Source: Nomia melanderi
Lineage: Eukaryota; Arthropoda; Insecta; Hymenoptera; Halictidae
Direction of reading: 5' to 3'
DNA length: 64,000 nucleotides
Assembly: GCF_051020985.1 (NCBI RefSeq)
Contig: NW_027475145.1
Location: forward strand, 1,488,001 to 1,552,000
Positions 10,971 to 23,044 of the stretch are shown here, piece after piece. How positions within the stretch are numbered: position 1 is the first letter of the stretch; every line of letters begins with the position of its first letter. The position numbers and the translations under genes were made by a program. Below the pieces are notes generated by a model that ran no database searches, was not told the DNA's origin, and saw only the letters and a program-made list of their open reading frames with translations.

Positions 10971-11145
10971 TAGCACCCGAGATATCACCAGATATATATT
11001 GGATTTTTCCCTGACCCTGAGTGTCCGGCCCCATGAGACGGTGGTTTTCTCGGCCCCTGGTGGTCCGAGGTCGTTCCCGCTGCACAGATTCATGCGCCAG
11101 GGCCTCCTACAGACAATGCACTTTGATTTATTGTTCTATCTGTAA
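10971..11145 (+). repeat. Representative canonical monomer (175 bp)
   Basis: This unit is close to my hand-made consensus and serves as a reference. In order it holds GATATC at unit positions 11-16, an AT-rich stretch (GATATATATTGGATTTTT), a GC-rich middle (GTGTCCGGCCCCATGAGACG), the inverted repeat CTCGG-N11-CCGAG at unit positions 79-99, the segment TTCCCGCTGCACAGATTCATG, and an AT-richer end (CTTTGATTTATTG). It departs from the consensus only near its end, where TTGTTCTATC replaces TTGCGCTATC, a domain II variant. The phase chosen is arbitrary. Confidence 0.95.
11049..11069. other. Conserved inverted repeat A, example copy
   Basis: CTCGG-N11-CCGAG is a perfect 5-bp dyad at unit positions 79-99. 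The loop can extend the stem by two C-G pairs if one T is bulged. It is present in most monomers of both the canonical and D classes, although the sequence just upstream differs completely between those classes. Units with TTTACTCGG...GGTCGGAGG break the right arm. Whether it forms a cruciform or binds a protein cannot be told from sequence. Confidence 0.7.
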
Positions 11146-11300
11146 TATAACCCGAGATATCACCAGAAATATATTGGATTTTTCCCTGACCCTGAGTGTC
11201 CGGCCCCATGAGACGGTTGTTGTCTCGGCCCCTGGTGGTCCGAGGTCGTTCCCGCTGCACAGAATCATGCGCCAGGGTCTCCTGCAGATAATTCACTTTC

Positions 11301-11914
11301 GTTTATTGCGCTATCTCTAATAGCACCCGAGATATCACCAGATATATATTGGATTCTTCCCTGACCCTGAGTGTCCGGCCCCATGAGACGGTGGTTTTCT
11401 CGGCCCCTGGTGGTCCGAGGTCGTTCCCGCTGCACAGATTCATGCGCCGGGGCCTAATACAGACAATGCACTTTGATTTCTTGGGCTATCTGTAATAGCA
11501 CCCGAGATATCACCAGATATATATTGGACTTTTCCCTGACACTGAGTGTCCGACCCCATGAGACTGCGGTTTTCGCGGCCCCTGGTGGTCCGAGGTCGTT
11601 CCCGCTGCACAGATTCATGCGCCAGGGTCTCCTGCAGATAATTCACTTTGGTTTATTGCGCTATCTCTACTAGCACCCGAGATATCACCCGATATATATT
11701 GGATATTTCCCTGACCCTGAGTGTCCGGCCCCATGTGTCGGTGGTTTTCTCGGCCCCTTGTGGTCCCAGGTCGTTCCCGCTGCACAGATTCATGCGCCAG
11801 GGCCTCCTGCAGACAATGCACTTTGATTTATTATTCTATGTGTAATATAACCCGAGATATCACCAGAAATATATTGGATTTTTCCCTGACCCTGAGTGTC
11901 CGGCCCCATGAGAC
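11301..11914 (+). repeat. Dispersed block, copy 1 (offset 7873 to copy 2)
   Basis: About 614 bp match 19174-19787 with one difference noticed (GGCCCCATGTG against GGTCCCATGTG). The last third also matches 16863-17150. The block includes GGGGCCTAATACAGAC, TCTACTAGCACC and TTATTCTATGTGTAATATAACC. Confidence 0.88.
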
Positions 11915-12266
11915 GGTTGTTGTCTCGGCCCCTGGTAGTCCGATGTCGTTCCCGCTGCACAGGATCATGCGCCAGGGCCTCCTACAGACAATGCACTTTG
12001 ATTTATTGCGCTATCTGTAATAGCACCCGAGATATCACCAGATATATATTGGATTTTTCACTGACTCTGAGTGTCCGACCCCATGAGACTGTGGTTTTCG
12101 CGGCCCCTGGTGGTCCGAGGTGGTTCCCGCTGCACAGATTCATGCGCCAGGGCCTCCTGCAGATAATACACTTTGGTTTATTGCGCTATCTCTAATAGCA
12201 CCCGAGATATCACCAGATATATATTGGATTTTCCCCTGACCCTGAGTGTCCGGCCCCATGAGACTG

Positions 12267-12838
12267 TGGTTTTCTCGGCCCCTGGTGGTCCCAGGTCGTT
12301 CCTGCTGGACAGATTCATGCGCCGGGTCCTAATACAGACAATGCACTTTGATTTCTTGGGCTATCTGTAATAGCACCCGAGAGATCACCAGATATATAAT
12401 GGATTCTTCCCTGACCCTGAGTGTCCGGCCCCATGAGACGGTGGTTTTCTCGGCCCCTGGTGGTCCGAGGTCGTTCCCGCTGCACAGATTCATGCGCCAG
12501 GGCCTCCTACAGACAATGCACTTTGATTTATTGTGCTATCTGTAATATAACCCGAGATATCACCAGATATATGTTGGATTTTCCCCTGACCCTGCGTGTC
12601 CGGCCCCATGAGACTGTGGTTTTCTCGGCCCCTGGTGGTCCGAGGTCGATCCCGCTGCACAGATTCATGCGCCAGGGACTCCTACAGACAATGCACATTT
12701 ATTTATTACGCTATCTGTAATAGCACCCGAGATACCACCAGATATATATTGGATCTTTCACTGACCCTGAGTGTCCGGCCCCATGAGACGGTGGTTTTCG
12801 CGGCCCCTGGTGGTCCGAGGTCGTTCCCGCTGCACAGA
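12267..12838 (+). repeat. Duplicated block, copy 1 (offset 1225, 7 monomers)
   Basis: Matches 13492-14063 with one clear difference (AATGGATTC against AATGGCTTC). Markers are GGTCCCAGGTCGTTCCTGC, CACCCGAGAGATCACC, GGGACTCCTACAG and CCGAGATACCACC. Confidence 0.9.
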
Positions 12839-12869
12839 TTCGTGCGCCATGGCCTCCTACAGACAATGC

Positions 12870-13490
12870 ACTTTGGTTTATTGCGCTATCTCTAATAGCA
12901 CCCGAGATATCACGAGATATATGTTGGATTTTCCCCTGACCCTGAGTGTCCGGCCCCATGAGACTGTGGTTTTCTCGGCCCCTGGTGGTCCGAGGTCGTT
13001 GCCGCTGCACAGATTCATGCGCCAGGGCCTCCTGCAGATAATTCACTCTGGTTTATTGCGCTATCTCTAATAGCACCCGAGATATCACCAGGTATATATT
13101 GGATTCTTCCCTGACCCTGAGTGTCCGACCCCATGAGACTGTGGTTTTCGCGGCCCCTGGTGGTCCGAGGTGGTTCCCGCTGCACAGATTCATGCGCCAG
13201 GGCCTCCTACAGACAATTCACTTTGATTTATTGCGCTATCTCTAATAGCACCCGAGATATCACCAGGTATATATTGGATTCTTCCCTGACCCTGAGTGTT
13301 CGGCCCCATGAGACGGTGGTTTTCTCGGCCCCTGGTGGTCCGAGGTCGTTCCCGCTGCACAGATTCATGCGCCGGGGCCTAATACAGACAATGCACTTTG
13401 ATTTCTTGGGCTATCTGTAATAGCACCCGAGATATCACCAGATATATATTGGATTTTTCCCTGACCCTGAGTGTCCGGCCCCATGAGACG
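12870..13490 (+). repeat. Dispersed block, copy 1 (offset 4548)
   Basis: About 620 bp match 17418-18038 at 26 units minus 2 bp. Shared markers are ATCACGAGATATATGTTGG, CGTTGCCGCTGCAC and TTCACTCTGG. Differences noticed: GTGTTCGG against GTGTCCGG and CTCTAATAGC against CTCAAATAGC. Confidence 0.85.
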
Positions 13491-13491
13491 G

Positions 13492-14063
13492 TGGTTTTCT
13501 CGGCCCCTGGTGGTCCCAGGTCGTTCCTGCTGGACAGATTCATGCGCCGGGTCCTAATACAGACAATGCACTTTGATTTCTTGGGCTATCTGTAATAGCA
13601 CCCGAGAGATCACCAGATATATAATGGCTTCTTCCCTGACCCTGAGTGTCCGGCCCCATGAGACGGTGGTTTTCTCGGCCCCTGGTGGTCCGAGGTCGTT
13701 CCCGCTGCACAGATTCATGCGCCAGGGCCTCCTACAGACAATGCACTTTGATTTATTGTGCTATCTGTAATATAACCCGAGATATCACCAGATATATGTT
13801 GGATTTTCCCCTGACCCTGCGTGTCCGGCCCCATGAGACTGTGGTTTTCTCGGCCCCTGGTGGTCCGAGGTCGATCCCGCTGCACAGATTCATGCGCCAG
13901 GGACTCCTACAGACAATGCACATTTATTTATTACGCTATCTGTAATAGCACCCGAGATACCACCAGATATATATTGGATCTTTCACTGACCCTGAGTGTC
14001 CGGCCCCATGAGACGGTGGTTTTCGCGGCCCCTGGTGGTCCGAGGTCGTTCCCGCTGCACAGA
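13492..14063 (+). repeat. Duplicated block, copy 2 (offset 1225)
   Basis: Copy of 12267-12838. The copies diverge sharply at ACAGATTCGTGCGCCATGG (copy 1) against ACAGATGCATGCGCCAGGG (copy 2). Confidence 0.9.
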
Positions 14064-14849
14064 TGCATGCGCCAGGGCCTCCTACAGACAATGCACTTTG
14101 ATTTATTGTTCTATCTGTAATATAACCCGAGATATCACCAGAAATATATTGGGTTTTTCCCTGACCCTGAGTGTCCGGCCCCATGAGACGGTGGTTTTCT
14201 CGGCCCCTGGTGGTCCGAGGTCGTTCCCGCTGCACAGATTCATGCGCCCGGGCCTCCTGCAGATAATTCACTTTGGTTTATTGCGCTATCTCTAATAGCA
14301 CCCGAGATATCACCAGGTATATATTGGATTCTTCCCTGACCCTGAGTGTCCGGCCCCATGAGACGGTGGTTTTCTCGGCCCCTGGTGGTCCGATGTCGTT
14401 CCCGCTGCACAGATTCATGCGCCAGGGCCTCCTACAGACAATGCACATTTATTTATTACGCTATTTGTAATAGCACCCGAGATACCACCAGATATATATT
14501 GGATCTTACACTGACCCTGAGTGTCCGGCCCCATGAGACGGTGGTTTTCGCGGCCCCTGGTGGTCCGAGGTCGTTCCCGCTGCACAGATTCATGCGGCAG
14601 GGCCTCCTACAGACAATTCACTTTGATTTATTGCGCTATCTGTAATAGCAACCGAGATATCACCAGATATATATTGGATTTTTCCCTGACCATGAGTGTC
14701 CGGCCCCATGAGACGGTGGTTTTCTCGGCCCCTGGTGGTCCGAGGTCGTTCCCGCTGCACAGATTCATGCGCCGGGGCCTAGTACAGGCAATGCACTTTG
14801 ATTTCTTGGGCTATCTGTAATAGCACCCGAGATATCACCAGATATATAT

Positions 14850-15691
14850 TGGATTTTTCCTCGAGCCTGAGTGTCCGGCCCCATGAGACGGTGGTTTTCT
14901 CGGCCCCTGGTGGTCCGAGGTCGTTCCCGCTGCACAGATTCATGCGCCAGGGCCTCCTGCAGATAATTCACTTTGGTTTATTGCGCTATCTCTACTAGCA
15001 CCCGAGATATCACCCGATATATATTGGATATTTCCCTGACCCTGAGTGTCCGGCCCCATGTGTCGGTGGTTTTCTCGGCCCCTGGTGGTCCCAGGTCGTT
15101 CCAGCTGCACAGATTCATGCGCCTGGGCCTCCTACAGACAATGCACTTTGATTTATTGTTCTATCTGTAATATAACCCGAGATATCACCAGAAATATATT
15201 GGATTTTTCCCTGACCCTGAGTGTCCGGCCCCATGAGACGGTGGTTTTCTCGGCCCCTGGTGGTCCGAGTTCGTTCCCGCTGCACAGATTCATGCGCCTG
15301 GGCCTCCTGCAGATAATTCACTTTGGTTTATTGCGCTATCTCTAATAGCACCCGAGATATCACCAGGTATATATTGGATTCTTCCCTGACCCTGAGTGTC
15401 CGGCCCCATGAGACGGTGGTTTTCTCGGCCCCTGGTGGTCCGAGGTCGTTCCCGCTGCACAGATTCATGCGCCGGGGCCTCCTGCAGATAATTCACTATG
15501 GTTTATTGCGCTATCTGTAATAGCACCCGAGATATCACCAGATATATATTGGACTTTTCCCTGACACTGAGTGTCCGACCCCATGAGATGCGGTTTTCGC
15601 GGCCCCTGGTGGTCAGAGGTCGTTCCCGCTGCACAGATTCATGCGCCAGGGCCTCCTACAGACAATTCACTTTGATTTATTGCGCTATCTG
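14850..15691 (+). repeat. Tandem 5-monomer duplication, copy 1 (offset 874)
   Basis: About 842 bp match 15724-16565 at 5 units minus 1 bp. Shared rare features are TTTTTCCTCGAGCCTGAG (an XhoI site), GGTCCGAGTTCG and the 1-bp deletion CATGAGATGCGG. One difference: GGTCAGAGG against GGTCCGAGG. Confidence 0.92.
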
Positions 15692-15723
15692 TAATAGCAC
15701 CCGAGAGATCACCAGATATATAA

Positions 15724-16565
15724 TGGATTTTTCCTCGAGCCTGAGTGTCCGGCCCCATGAGACGGTGGTTTTCTCGGCCCCTGGTGGTCCGAGGTCGTTC
15801 CCGCTGCACAGATTCATGCGCCAGGGCCTCCTGCAGATAATTCACTTTGGTTTATTGCGCTATCTCTACTAGCACCCGAGATATCACCCGATATATATTG
15901 GATATTTCCCTGACCCTGAGTGTCCGGCCCCATGTGTCGGTGGTTTTCTCGGCCCCTGGTGGTCCCAGGTCGTTCCAGCTGCACAGATTCATGCGCCTGG
16001 GCCTCCTACAGACAATGCACTTTGATTTATTGTTCTATCTGTAATATAACCCGAGATATCACCAGAAATATATTGGATTTTTCCCTGACCCTGAGTGTCC
16101 GGCCCCATGAGACGGTGGTTTTCTCGGCCCCTGGTGGTCCGAGTTCGTTCCCGCTGCACAGATTCATGCGCCTGGGCCTCCTGCAGATAATTCACTTTGG
16201 TTTATTGCGCTATCTCTAATAGCACCCGAGATATCACCAGGTATATATTGGATTCTTCCCTGACCCTGAGTGTCCGGCCCCATGAGACGGTGGTTTTCTC
16301 GGCCCCTGGTGGTCCGAGGTCGTTCCCGCTGCACAGATTCATGCGCCGGGGCCTCCTGCAGATAATTCACTATGGTTTATTGCGCTATCTGTAATAGCAC
16401 CCGAGATATCACCAGATATATATTGGACTTTTCCCTGACACTGAGTGTCCGACCCCATGAGATGCGGTTTTCGCGGCCCCTGGTGGTCCGAGGTCGTTCC
16501 CGCTGCACAGATTCATGCGCCAGGGCCTCCTACAGACAATTCACTTTGATTTATTGCGCTATCTC
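15724..16565 (+). repeat. Tandem 5-monomer duplication, copy 2 (offset 874)
   Basis: Copy of 14850-15691. The shared 1-bp deletion explains the 874-bp rather than 875-bp period and shows that the deletion came before the duplication. Confidence 0.92.
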
Positions 16566-17417
16566 TAATAGCACCCGAGATATCACCAGGTATATATTGG
16601 ATTCTTCCCTGACCCTGAGTGTCCGGCCCCATGAGACGGTGGTTTTCACGGCCCCTGGTGGTCCGAGGTCGTTCCCGCTGCACAGATTCATGCGCCGGGG
16701 CCTAATACAGACAATGCACTTTGATTTATTGTTCTATCTGTAATATAACCCGAGATATCACCAGAAATATATTGGATTTTTCCCTGACCCTGAGTGTCCG
16801 GCCCCATGAGACGGTTGTTGTCTCGGCCCCTGGTGGTCCGAGGTCGTTCCCGCTGCACAGATTCATGCGCCAGGGTCTCCTGCAGATAATTCACTTTGGT
16901 TTATTGCGCTATCTCTACTAGCACCCGAGATATCACCCGATATATATTGGATATTTCCCTGACCCTGAGTGTCCGGCCCCATGTGTCTGTGGTTTTCTCG
17001 GCCCCTTGTGGTCCCAGGTCGTTCCCGCTGCACAGATTCATGCGCCAGGGCCTCCTGAAGACAATGCACTTTGATTTATTATTCTATGTGTAATATAACC
17101 CGAGATATCACCAGAAATATATTGGATTTTTCCCTGACCCTGAGGGTCCGGCCCCATGAGACGGTTGTTGTCTCGGCCCCTGGTGGCTCGAGGTCGTTCC
17201 CGCTGCACAGATTCATGCGCCAGGGCCTCCTACAGACAATGCACTTTGATTTATTGCGCTATCTGTAATAGCACCCGAGATATCACCAGATATATATTGG
17301 ATTTTTCACTGACCCTGAGTGTCCGCCCCCATGAGACGGTGGTTGTCTCGGCCCCTGGTGGCTCGAGGTCGTTCCCGCTGCACAGATTCGTGCGCCATGG
17401 CGTCCCACAGACAATGC

Positions 17418-18038
17418 ACTTTGGTTTATTGCGCTATCTCTAATAGCACCCGAGATATCACGAGATATATGTTGGATTTTCCCCTGACCCTGAGTGTCCG
17501 GCCCCATGAGACTGTGGTTTTCTCGGCCCCTGGTGGTCCGAGGTCGTTGCCGCTGCACAGATTCATGCGCCAGGGCCTCCTGCAGATAATTCACTCTGGT
17601 TTATTGCGCTATCTCTAATAGCACCCGAGATATCACCAGGTATATATTGGATTCTTCCCTGACCCTGAGTGTCCGACCCCATGAGACTGTGGTTTTCGCG
17701 GCCCCTGGTGGTCCGAGGTGGTTCCCGCTGCACAGATTCATGCGCCAGGGCCTCCTACAGACAATTCACTTTGATTTATTGCGCTATCTCAAATAGCACC
17801 CGAGATATCACCAGGTATATATTGGATTCTTCCCTGACCCTGAGTGTCCGGCCCCATGAGACGGTGGTTTTCTCGGCCCCTGGTGGTCCGAGGTCGTTCC
17901 CGCTGCACAGATTCATGCGCCGGGGCCTAATACAGACAATGCACTTTGATTTCTTGGGCTATCTGTAATAGCACCCGAGATATCACCAGATATATATTGG
18001 ATTTTTCCCTGACCCTGAGTGTCCGGCCCCATGAGACG
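17418..18038 (+). repeat. Dispersed block, copy 2 (offset 4548)
   Basis: Copy of 12870-13490. Copy 1 begins inside the unit where the separate 1225-bp duplication ends, so different exchanges share a breakpoint zone. Confidence 0.85.
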
Positions 18039-19173
18039 GTTGTTGTCTCGGCCCCTGGTGGTCCGAGGTCGTTCCCGCTGCACAGATTCATGCGCCAGGG
18101 TCTCTTGCAGATAATTCACTTTGGTTTATTGCGCTATCTCTAATAGCACCCGAGATATCACCAGGTATATATTGGATTCTTCCCTGACCCTGAGTGTCCG
18201 ACCCCATGAGACTGTGGTTTTCTCGGCCCCTGGTGGTCCGAGGTAGTTCCCGCTGCACAGATTCATGCGCCAGGGCCTCCTGCAGATAATTCACTTTGGT
18301 TTATTTCGCTATCTGTAATAGGACCCGAGATATCACCAGATATATATTGGATTTTCCCCAGACCCTGAGTGTCCGGCCGCATAAGACTGTAGTTTTCTCG
18401 GCCCCTGGTGGTCCGAGGTCGTTCCCGCTGCACAGATTCATGCGCCAGGGCCTCCTACAGACAATGCACTTTGATTTATTGCGCTATCTGTAATAGCACC
18501 CGAGATATCACCACATATATATTGGATTTTTCCCTTACCCCGAGTGTCCGGCCCCATGAGACGGTGGTTTTCTCGGCCCCTGGTGGTCCTAGGTCGTTCC
18601 CGCTGCACAGATTCATGCGCCAGGGCTTCGTACAGACAATGCACTTTGATTCATTGCGCTATCTGTAATAGCACCCGAGATATCACCAGATATATATTGG
18701 ATATTTCCCTCACCCTGAGTGTCCAGCCCCATGAGACGGTGGTTTTCTCGGCCCCTGGTGGACCGAGGTCGTTCCCGCTGCACAGATTCATGCGCCAGGG
18801 CCTCCTGCAGATAATTCACTTTGGTTTATTTCGCTATCTGTAATAGGACCCGAGATATCACCAGATATATATTGGATTTTCCCCAGACCCTGAGTGTCCG
18901 GCCCCATGAGACTGAAGTTTTCTCGGCCCCTGGTGGTCCGAGGTCGATCCCGCTGCACAGGTTCATGCGCCAGGGCCTCCTACAGACAATGCCCTTTGAT
19001 TTATTGTGCTATCTGTAATATAACCCGAGATATCACCAGATATATGTTGGATTTTCCCCTGACCCTGCGTGTCCGGCCCCATGAGACTGTGGTTGTCTCG
19101 GCCCCTGGTGGTCCGAGGCCGTTCCCGCTGCACAGATTCATGCGCCAGGGTCTCCTGCAGATAATTCACTTTG

Positions 19174-19787
19174 GTTTATTGCGCTATCTCTAATAGCACC
19201 CGAGATATCACCAGATATATATTGGATTCTTCCCTGACCCTGAGTGTCCGGCCCCATGAGACGGTGGTTTTCTCGGCCCCTGGTGGTCCGAGGTCGTTCC
19301 CGCTGCACAGATTCATGCGCCGGGGCCTAATACAGACAATGCACTTTGATTTCTTGGGCTATCTGTAATAGCACCCGAGATATCACCAGATATATATTGG
19401 ACTTTTCCCTGACACTGAGTGTCCGACCCCATGAGACTGCGGTTTTCGCGGCCCCTGGTGGTCCGAGGTCGTTCCCGCTGCACAGATTCATGCGCCAGGG
19501 TCTCCTGCAGATAATTCACTTTGGTTTATTGCGCTATCTCTACTAGCACCCGAGATATCACCCGATATATATTGGATATTTCCCTGACCCTGAGTGTCCG
19601 GTCCCATGTGTCGGTGGTTTTCTCGGCCCCTTGTGGTCCCAGGTCGTTCCCGCTGCACAGATTCATGCGCCAGGGCCTCCTGCAGACAATGCACTTTGAT
19701 TTATTATTCTATGTGTAATATAACCCGAGATATCACCAGAAATATATTGGATTTTTCCCTGACCCTGAGTGTCCGGCCCCATGAGAC
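19174..19787 (+). repeat. Dispersed block, copy 2 (offset 7873)
   Basis: Copy of 11301-11914 at 45 units minus 2 bp. The flanks differ on both sides (GAGACGGTTGTTGTC after copy 1, GAGACTGAAGTTTTC after copy 2), so this is a bounded transfer and not a simple continuing period. Confidence 0.88.
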
Positions 19788-21469
19788 TGAAGTTTTCTCG
19801 GCCCCTGGTGGTCCGAGGTCGATCCCGCTGCACAGATTCAAGCGCCAGGGCCTCCTACAGACAATGCGATTGATTTATTGCGCTATCTGTAATAGCACCC
19901 GAGATATCACCAGATATATATTGGATTTTCCCCTGACCCTGAGTGTCCGGCCCCATGAGACTGTGGTTTTCTCGGCCCCTGGTGGTCCGAGGTCGTTCCC
20001 GTTGCACAGATTCATGCGTCAGGCCCTCCTGCAGATAATTCACTTTGGTTTATTGCGCTATCACTAATAGCACCCGAGATATCACCAGATATATATTGGA
20101 TTTTCCCCTGACCCTGAGTGTCCGGCCCCATGAGATGGTGGTTTTCTCGGCCCCTGGTGATCCGAGGTCGTTCCCGCTGCACAGATTCATGCACCAGGGC
20201 CTCTTGCAGACAAATCACTTTGGTTTATTGCGCTATCACAAATAGCACCCGAGATATCACCAGATATATATTGGATTTTCCCCTGACCCTGAGTGTCCGG
20301 CCCCATGAGACGGTGGTTTTCTCGGCCCCTGGTGGTCCGAGGTCGTTCCCGCTGGCCAGATTCATGCGCCAGGGCCTCCTACAGACAATGCACTGTGATT
20401 TATTGCGCTATCTGTAATAGCACCCGAGATATCACCACATATATATTGGATTTTTCCCTGACCCTGAATGTCCGGCCCCATGAGACGGTGCTTTTCTCGG
20501 CCCCTGGTGGTCCGAGGTCGTTCCCGCTGTACAGATTCATGCGCCAGGGCCTCCTGCAGATAATTCACTTTGGTTTATTGCGCTATCTCTAATAGCACCC
20601 GAGATATCACCAGATATATATTGGATTTTCCCCTGACCTTAGTGTCCGGCCCCGTGAGACTGTGGTTTTCTCGGCCCATGGTGGTCCGAGGTCGTTCCCG
20701 CTGCACAAATTCATGCACCAGGGCCTCCTACAGAAAATGCACGTTGATTTATAGGGCTATCTGTAATAGCACCCGAGATATCACCAGATATATATTGGAT
20801 TTTTCCCTGTCCCTGAGTGTCCGGCGCCATGAGACAGTGGTTTTCTCGGCCCCTGGTGGTCCGAGGTCGTTCCCGCCGGCCAGATTCATGCGCCAGGGTC
20901 TCCTACAGACCATGCACTTTGACTTATTGTGCTATCTGTAATCGCACCCGAGATATCACCAGATATATATTGGATTTTTCCGTGACCCTTAGTGTCCGGC
21001 CCCATGAGACGGTGGTTTTCTCGGCCCGTGGTGGTACGAGGTCGTTCCCGCAGCACAGATTCATGCGCCAGGGCCTCCTACAGACAGTGCACTTTGATTT
21101 ATTGGGCTATCTGTAATAGCACCCGAGATATCACCAGATATATATTGGATTTTTCCCTGACCCTGAGTGTCCGGCCCCATGAGACGGTGGTTGTCTCGGC
21201 CCCTGGTGGTCGGAGGTCGTTCCCGCTGCACAGATGCATGCGCCAGGGCCTCCTACAGATAATTCACTTTGGTTTATTTCGCTATCTCTAATAGCACCCA
21301 AGATATCACCAGATATATATTGGATTTTTCCCTGTCCCTGAGTGTCCGGCCCCATGAGACGGTGGTTTTCTCGGCCCTTGGTGGTCCGAGGTCGTTCCCG
21401 CTGTACAGATTCATGCGCCAGGGCCTCCTGCAGATAATTCACATTGGTTTATTGCGCTATCTCAAATAG

Positions 21470-22310
21470 CACCCGAGATATCCCCAGATATATATTGGAT
21501 TTTCCCCTGACCCTGAGTGTCCGGCCCCATGAGACGGTGGTTTTCTCGGCCCCTGGTGGTCCGAGGTCGTTCCCGCTGGCCAGATTCATGCGGCAGGGCC
21601 TCCTACAGACAATTCACTTTGATTTATTGCGCTATCTGTAATAGCACCCGAGATATCACCACATATATATTGGATTTTTCCCTGACCCTGACTGTCCGGC
21701 CCCATGAGACGGTGGATTTCTCGACCCCTGGTGGTCCGAGGTCCTTCCCGCTCCACAGATTCATGCGCCAGGGCCTCCTGCAGATAATTCACTTTGGTTT
21801 ATTGCGCTATCACTAATAGCACCCGAGATATCACCAGATATGTATTGGATTTTCCCCTGACCCTGAGTGTCCGGCCCTATGAGACTGTGGTTTTCTCGGC
21901 CCCTGGTGGTCCGAGGTCGTTCCCGCTGGCCAGATTCATGCGCCAGGGCCTCCTACAGACAATGCACTTTGATTTATTGCGCTATCTCTAATAGCACCCG
22001 AGATAGCGCCAGATCTATATAGGATTATCCCCTGACCCTGAGTGTCCGGCCCCGTGAGACGGTGGTTTTCTCGGCCCCTGGTGGTCCGAGGTCGTTCCCG
22101 CTGCCCAGATTCATGCGCCAGGGCCTCCTACAGACAATGCACTTTGATTTATTGCGCTATCTGTAATAGCACCCGAGATATCACCAGATTTATATTGGAT
22201 TTTCCCCTGACCCTGACTGTCCGGCCCCATGAGACGGTGGTTTTCTCGGTCCCTGGTGGTCCGAGGTCAATCCCGCTGAACAGATTCATGCGCCAGGGCC
22301 TCCTACAGAC
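21470..22310 (+). repeat. 9-monomer-period duplication in domain III, copy 1 (offset 1575)
   Basis: Matches 23045-23885. Markers are CGAGATATCCCCAG, GGATTTCTCG, GGTCCTTCCCGCTCCAC and a unit with AGATAGCGCCAGATCTATA followed by TAGGATTATCCCC. Several substitutions separate the copies (TCGACCCC against TCGGCCCC; GTCAATCCCG against GTCGATCCCG), so it is older than the domain V repeats. Confidence 0.85.
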
Positions 22311-23044
22311 AATGCACTTTGATTTGTTGCGCTATCTGTAATAGCACCCGAGATATCACCAGATATATATTGGATTTTTACATGACCCTGAGTGTCCCGC
22401 CCCATGAGGCGGTGGTTTTCTCGGCCCCAGGTGGTCCGAGGTCGTTCCCGCTGCACAGATTCATGCCCCAGGGCCTCCTGGAGATAATTCACATTGGTTT
22501 ATTGCGCTATCTCTAATATCACCCGAGATATCACCAGACATATATTGGATTTTCCCCTGACCCTGAGTGTCCGGCCCTATGAGACTGCGGTTTTCTCGGC
22601 CCATGGTGGTCCGAGGTCGTTCCCGCTGCACAGATTCATGCGCCAGGGCCTCCTACAGACAATGCACTTTAATTCATTGCGCTATTGGTAATAGCACCCG
22701 AGATATCACCAGATATATATTGGATTTTTACATGACCCTGAGTGTCCGGCCCCATGAGACGGCGGTTTTCTCGGCCCCTGGTGGTCCGAGGTCGTTCCCG
22801 CTGCACAGATGCATGCGCCAGGGCCTCCTGCAGATAATGCACTTTGGTTTATTGCGCTATCTGTAATAGCACCCGAGATATCACCAGATATATATTGGAT
22901 TTTTCCGTGACCCTTAGTGACCGGCCCCATGAGACGGTGGTTTTCTCGGCCCGTGGTGGTACGAGGTCGTTCCCGCAGCACAGATTCATTCGCCAGGGCC
23001 TCCTGCAGATAATTCACATTGGTTTATTGCGCTATATCTAATAG

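Larger units (their letters stand above)
10400..19870 (+). repeat. Array domain II: D-free block with private junction variants
   Basis: No D-type monomer is seen here. Variants largely restricted to this block are AATATAACCC at the monomer junction (near 11143, 11844, 12545, 13770, 14117, 15170, 16044, 16742, 17094, 19017 and 19719), GGGGCCTAATACAGACAATG followed by TTTCTTGGGC (near 11455, 13375, 17925 and 19325), CAGGTATATATTGGATTCTT, and TCTACTAGCACCCG followed by ATCACCCGATA (near 11668, 14994, 15868, 16917 and 19542). The same short monomer strings recur at several offsets, so this block was amplified from a small founder set. Borders are approximate. Confidence 0.65.

Noticed and set aside
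11066..11090. Internal RNA polymerase III promoter (B box) or tRNA-derived unit around AGGTCGTTCCCGC
   Set aside because: Only a loose resemblance to GGTTCGANTCC, with no A box at a suitable distance, no cloverleaf and no terminator run of T after it.
11060..11095. CENP-B box in the segment around GGTCGTTCCCGCTGCAC
   Set aside because: I compared both strands with the core pattern NTTCGNNNNANNCGGGN. CGGG occurs on the minus strand, but the required A and TTCG are not at the right spacing. No unit examined fits.
10971..11145. Origin of the monomer from 5S rRNA
   Set aside because: The internal control region of 5S genes is not recognisable on either strand.
10971..11145. Identity with primate alpha satellite or another named family
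   Set aside because: The length is similar to several centromeric satellites, but the sequence does not match the alpha satellite consensus as I know it. A database search would be needed to name the family or species.
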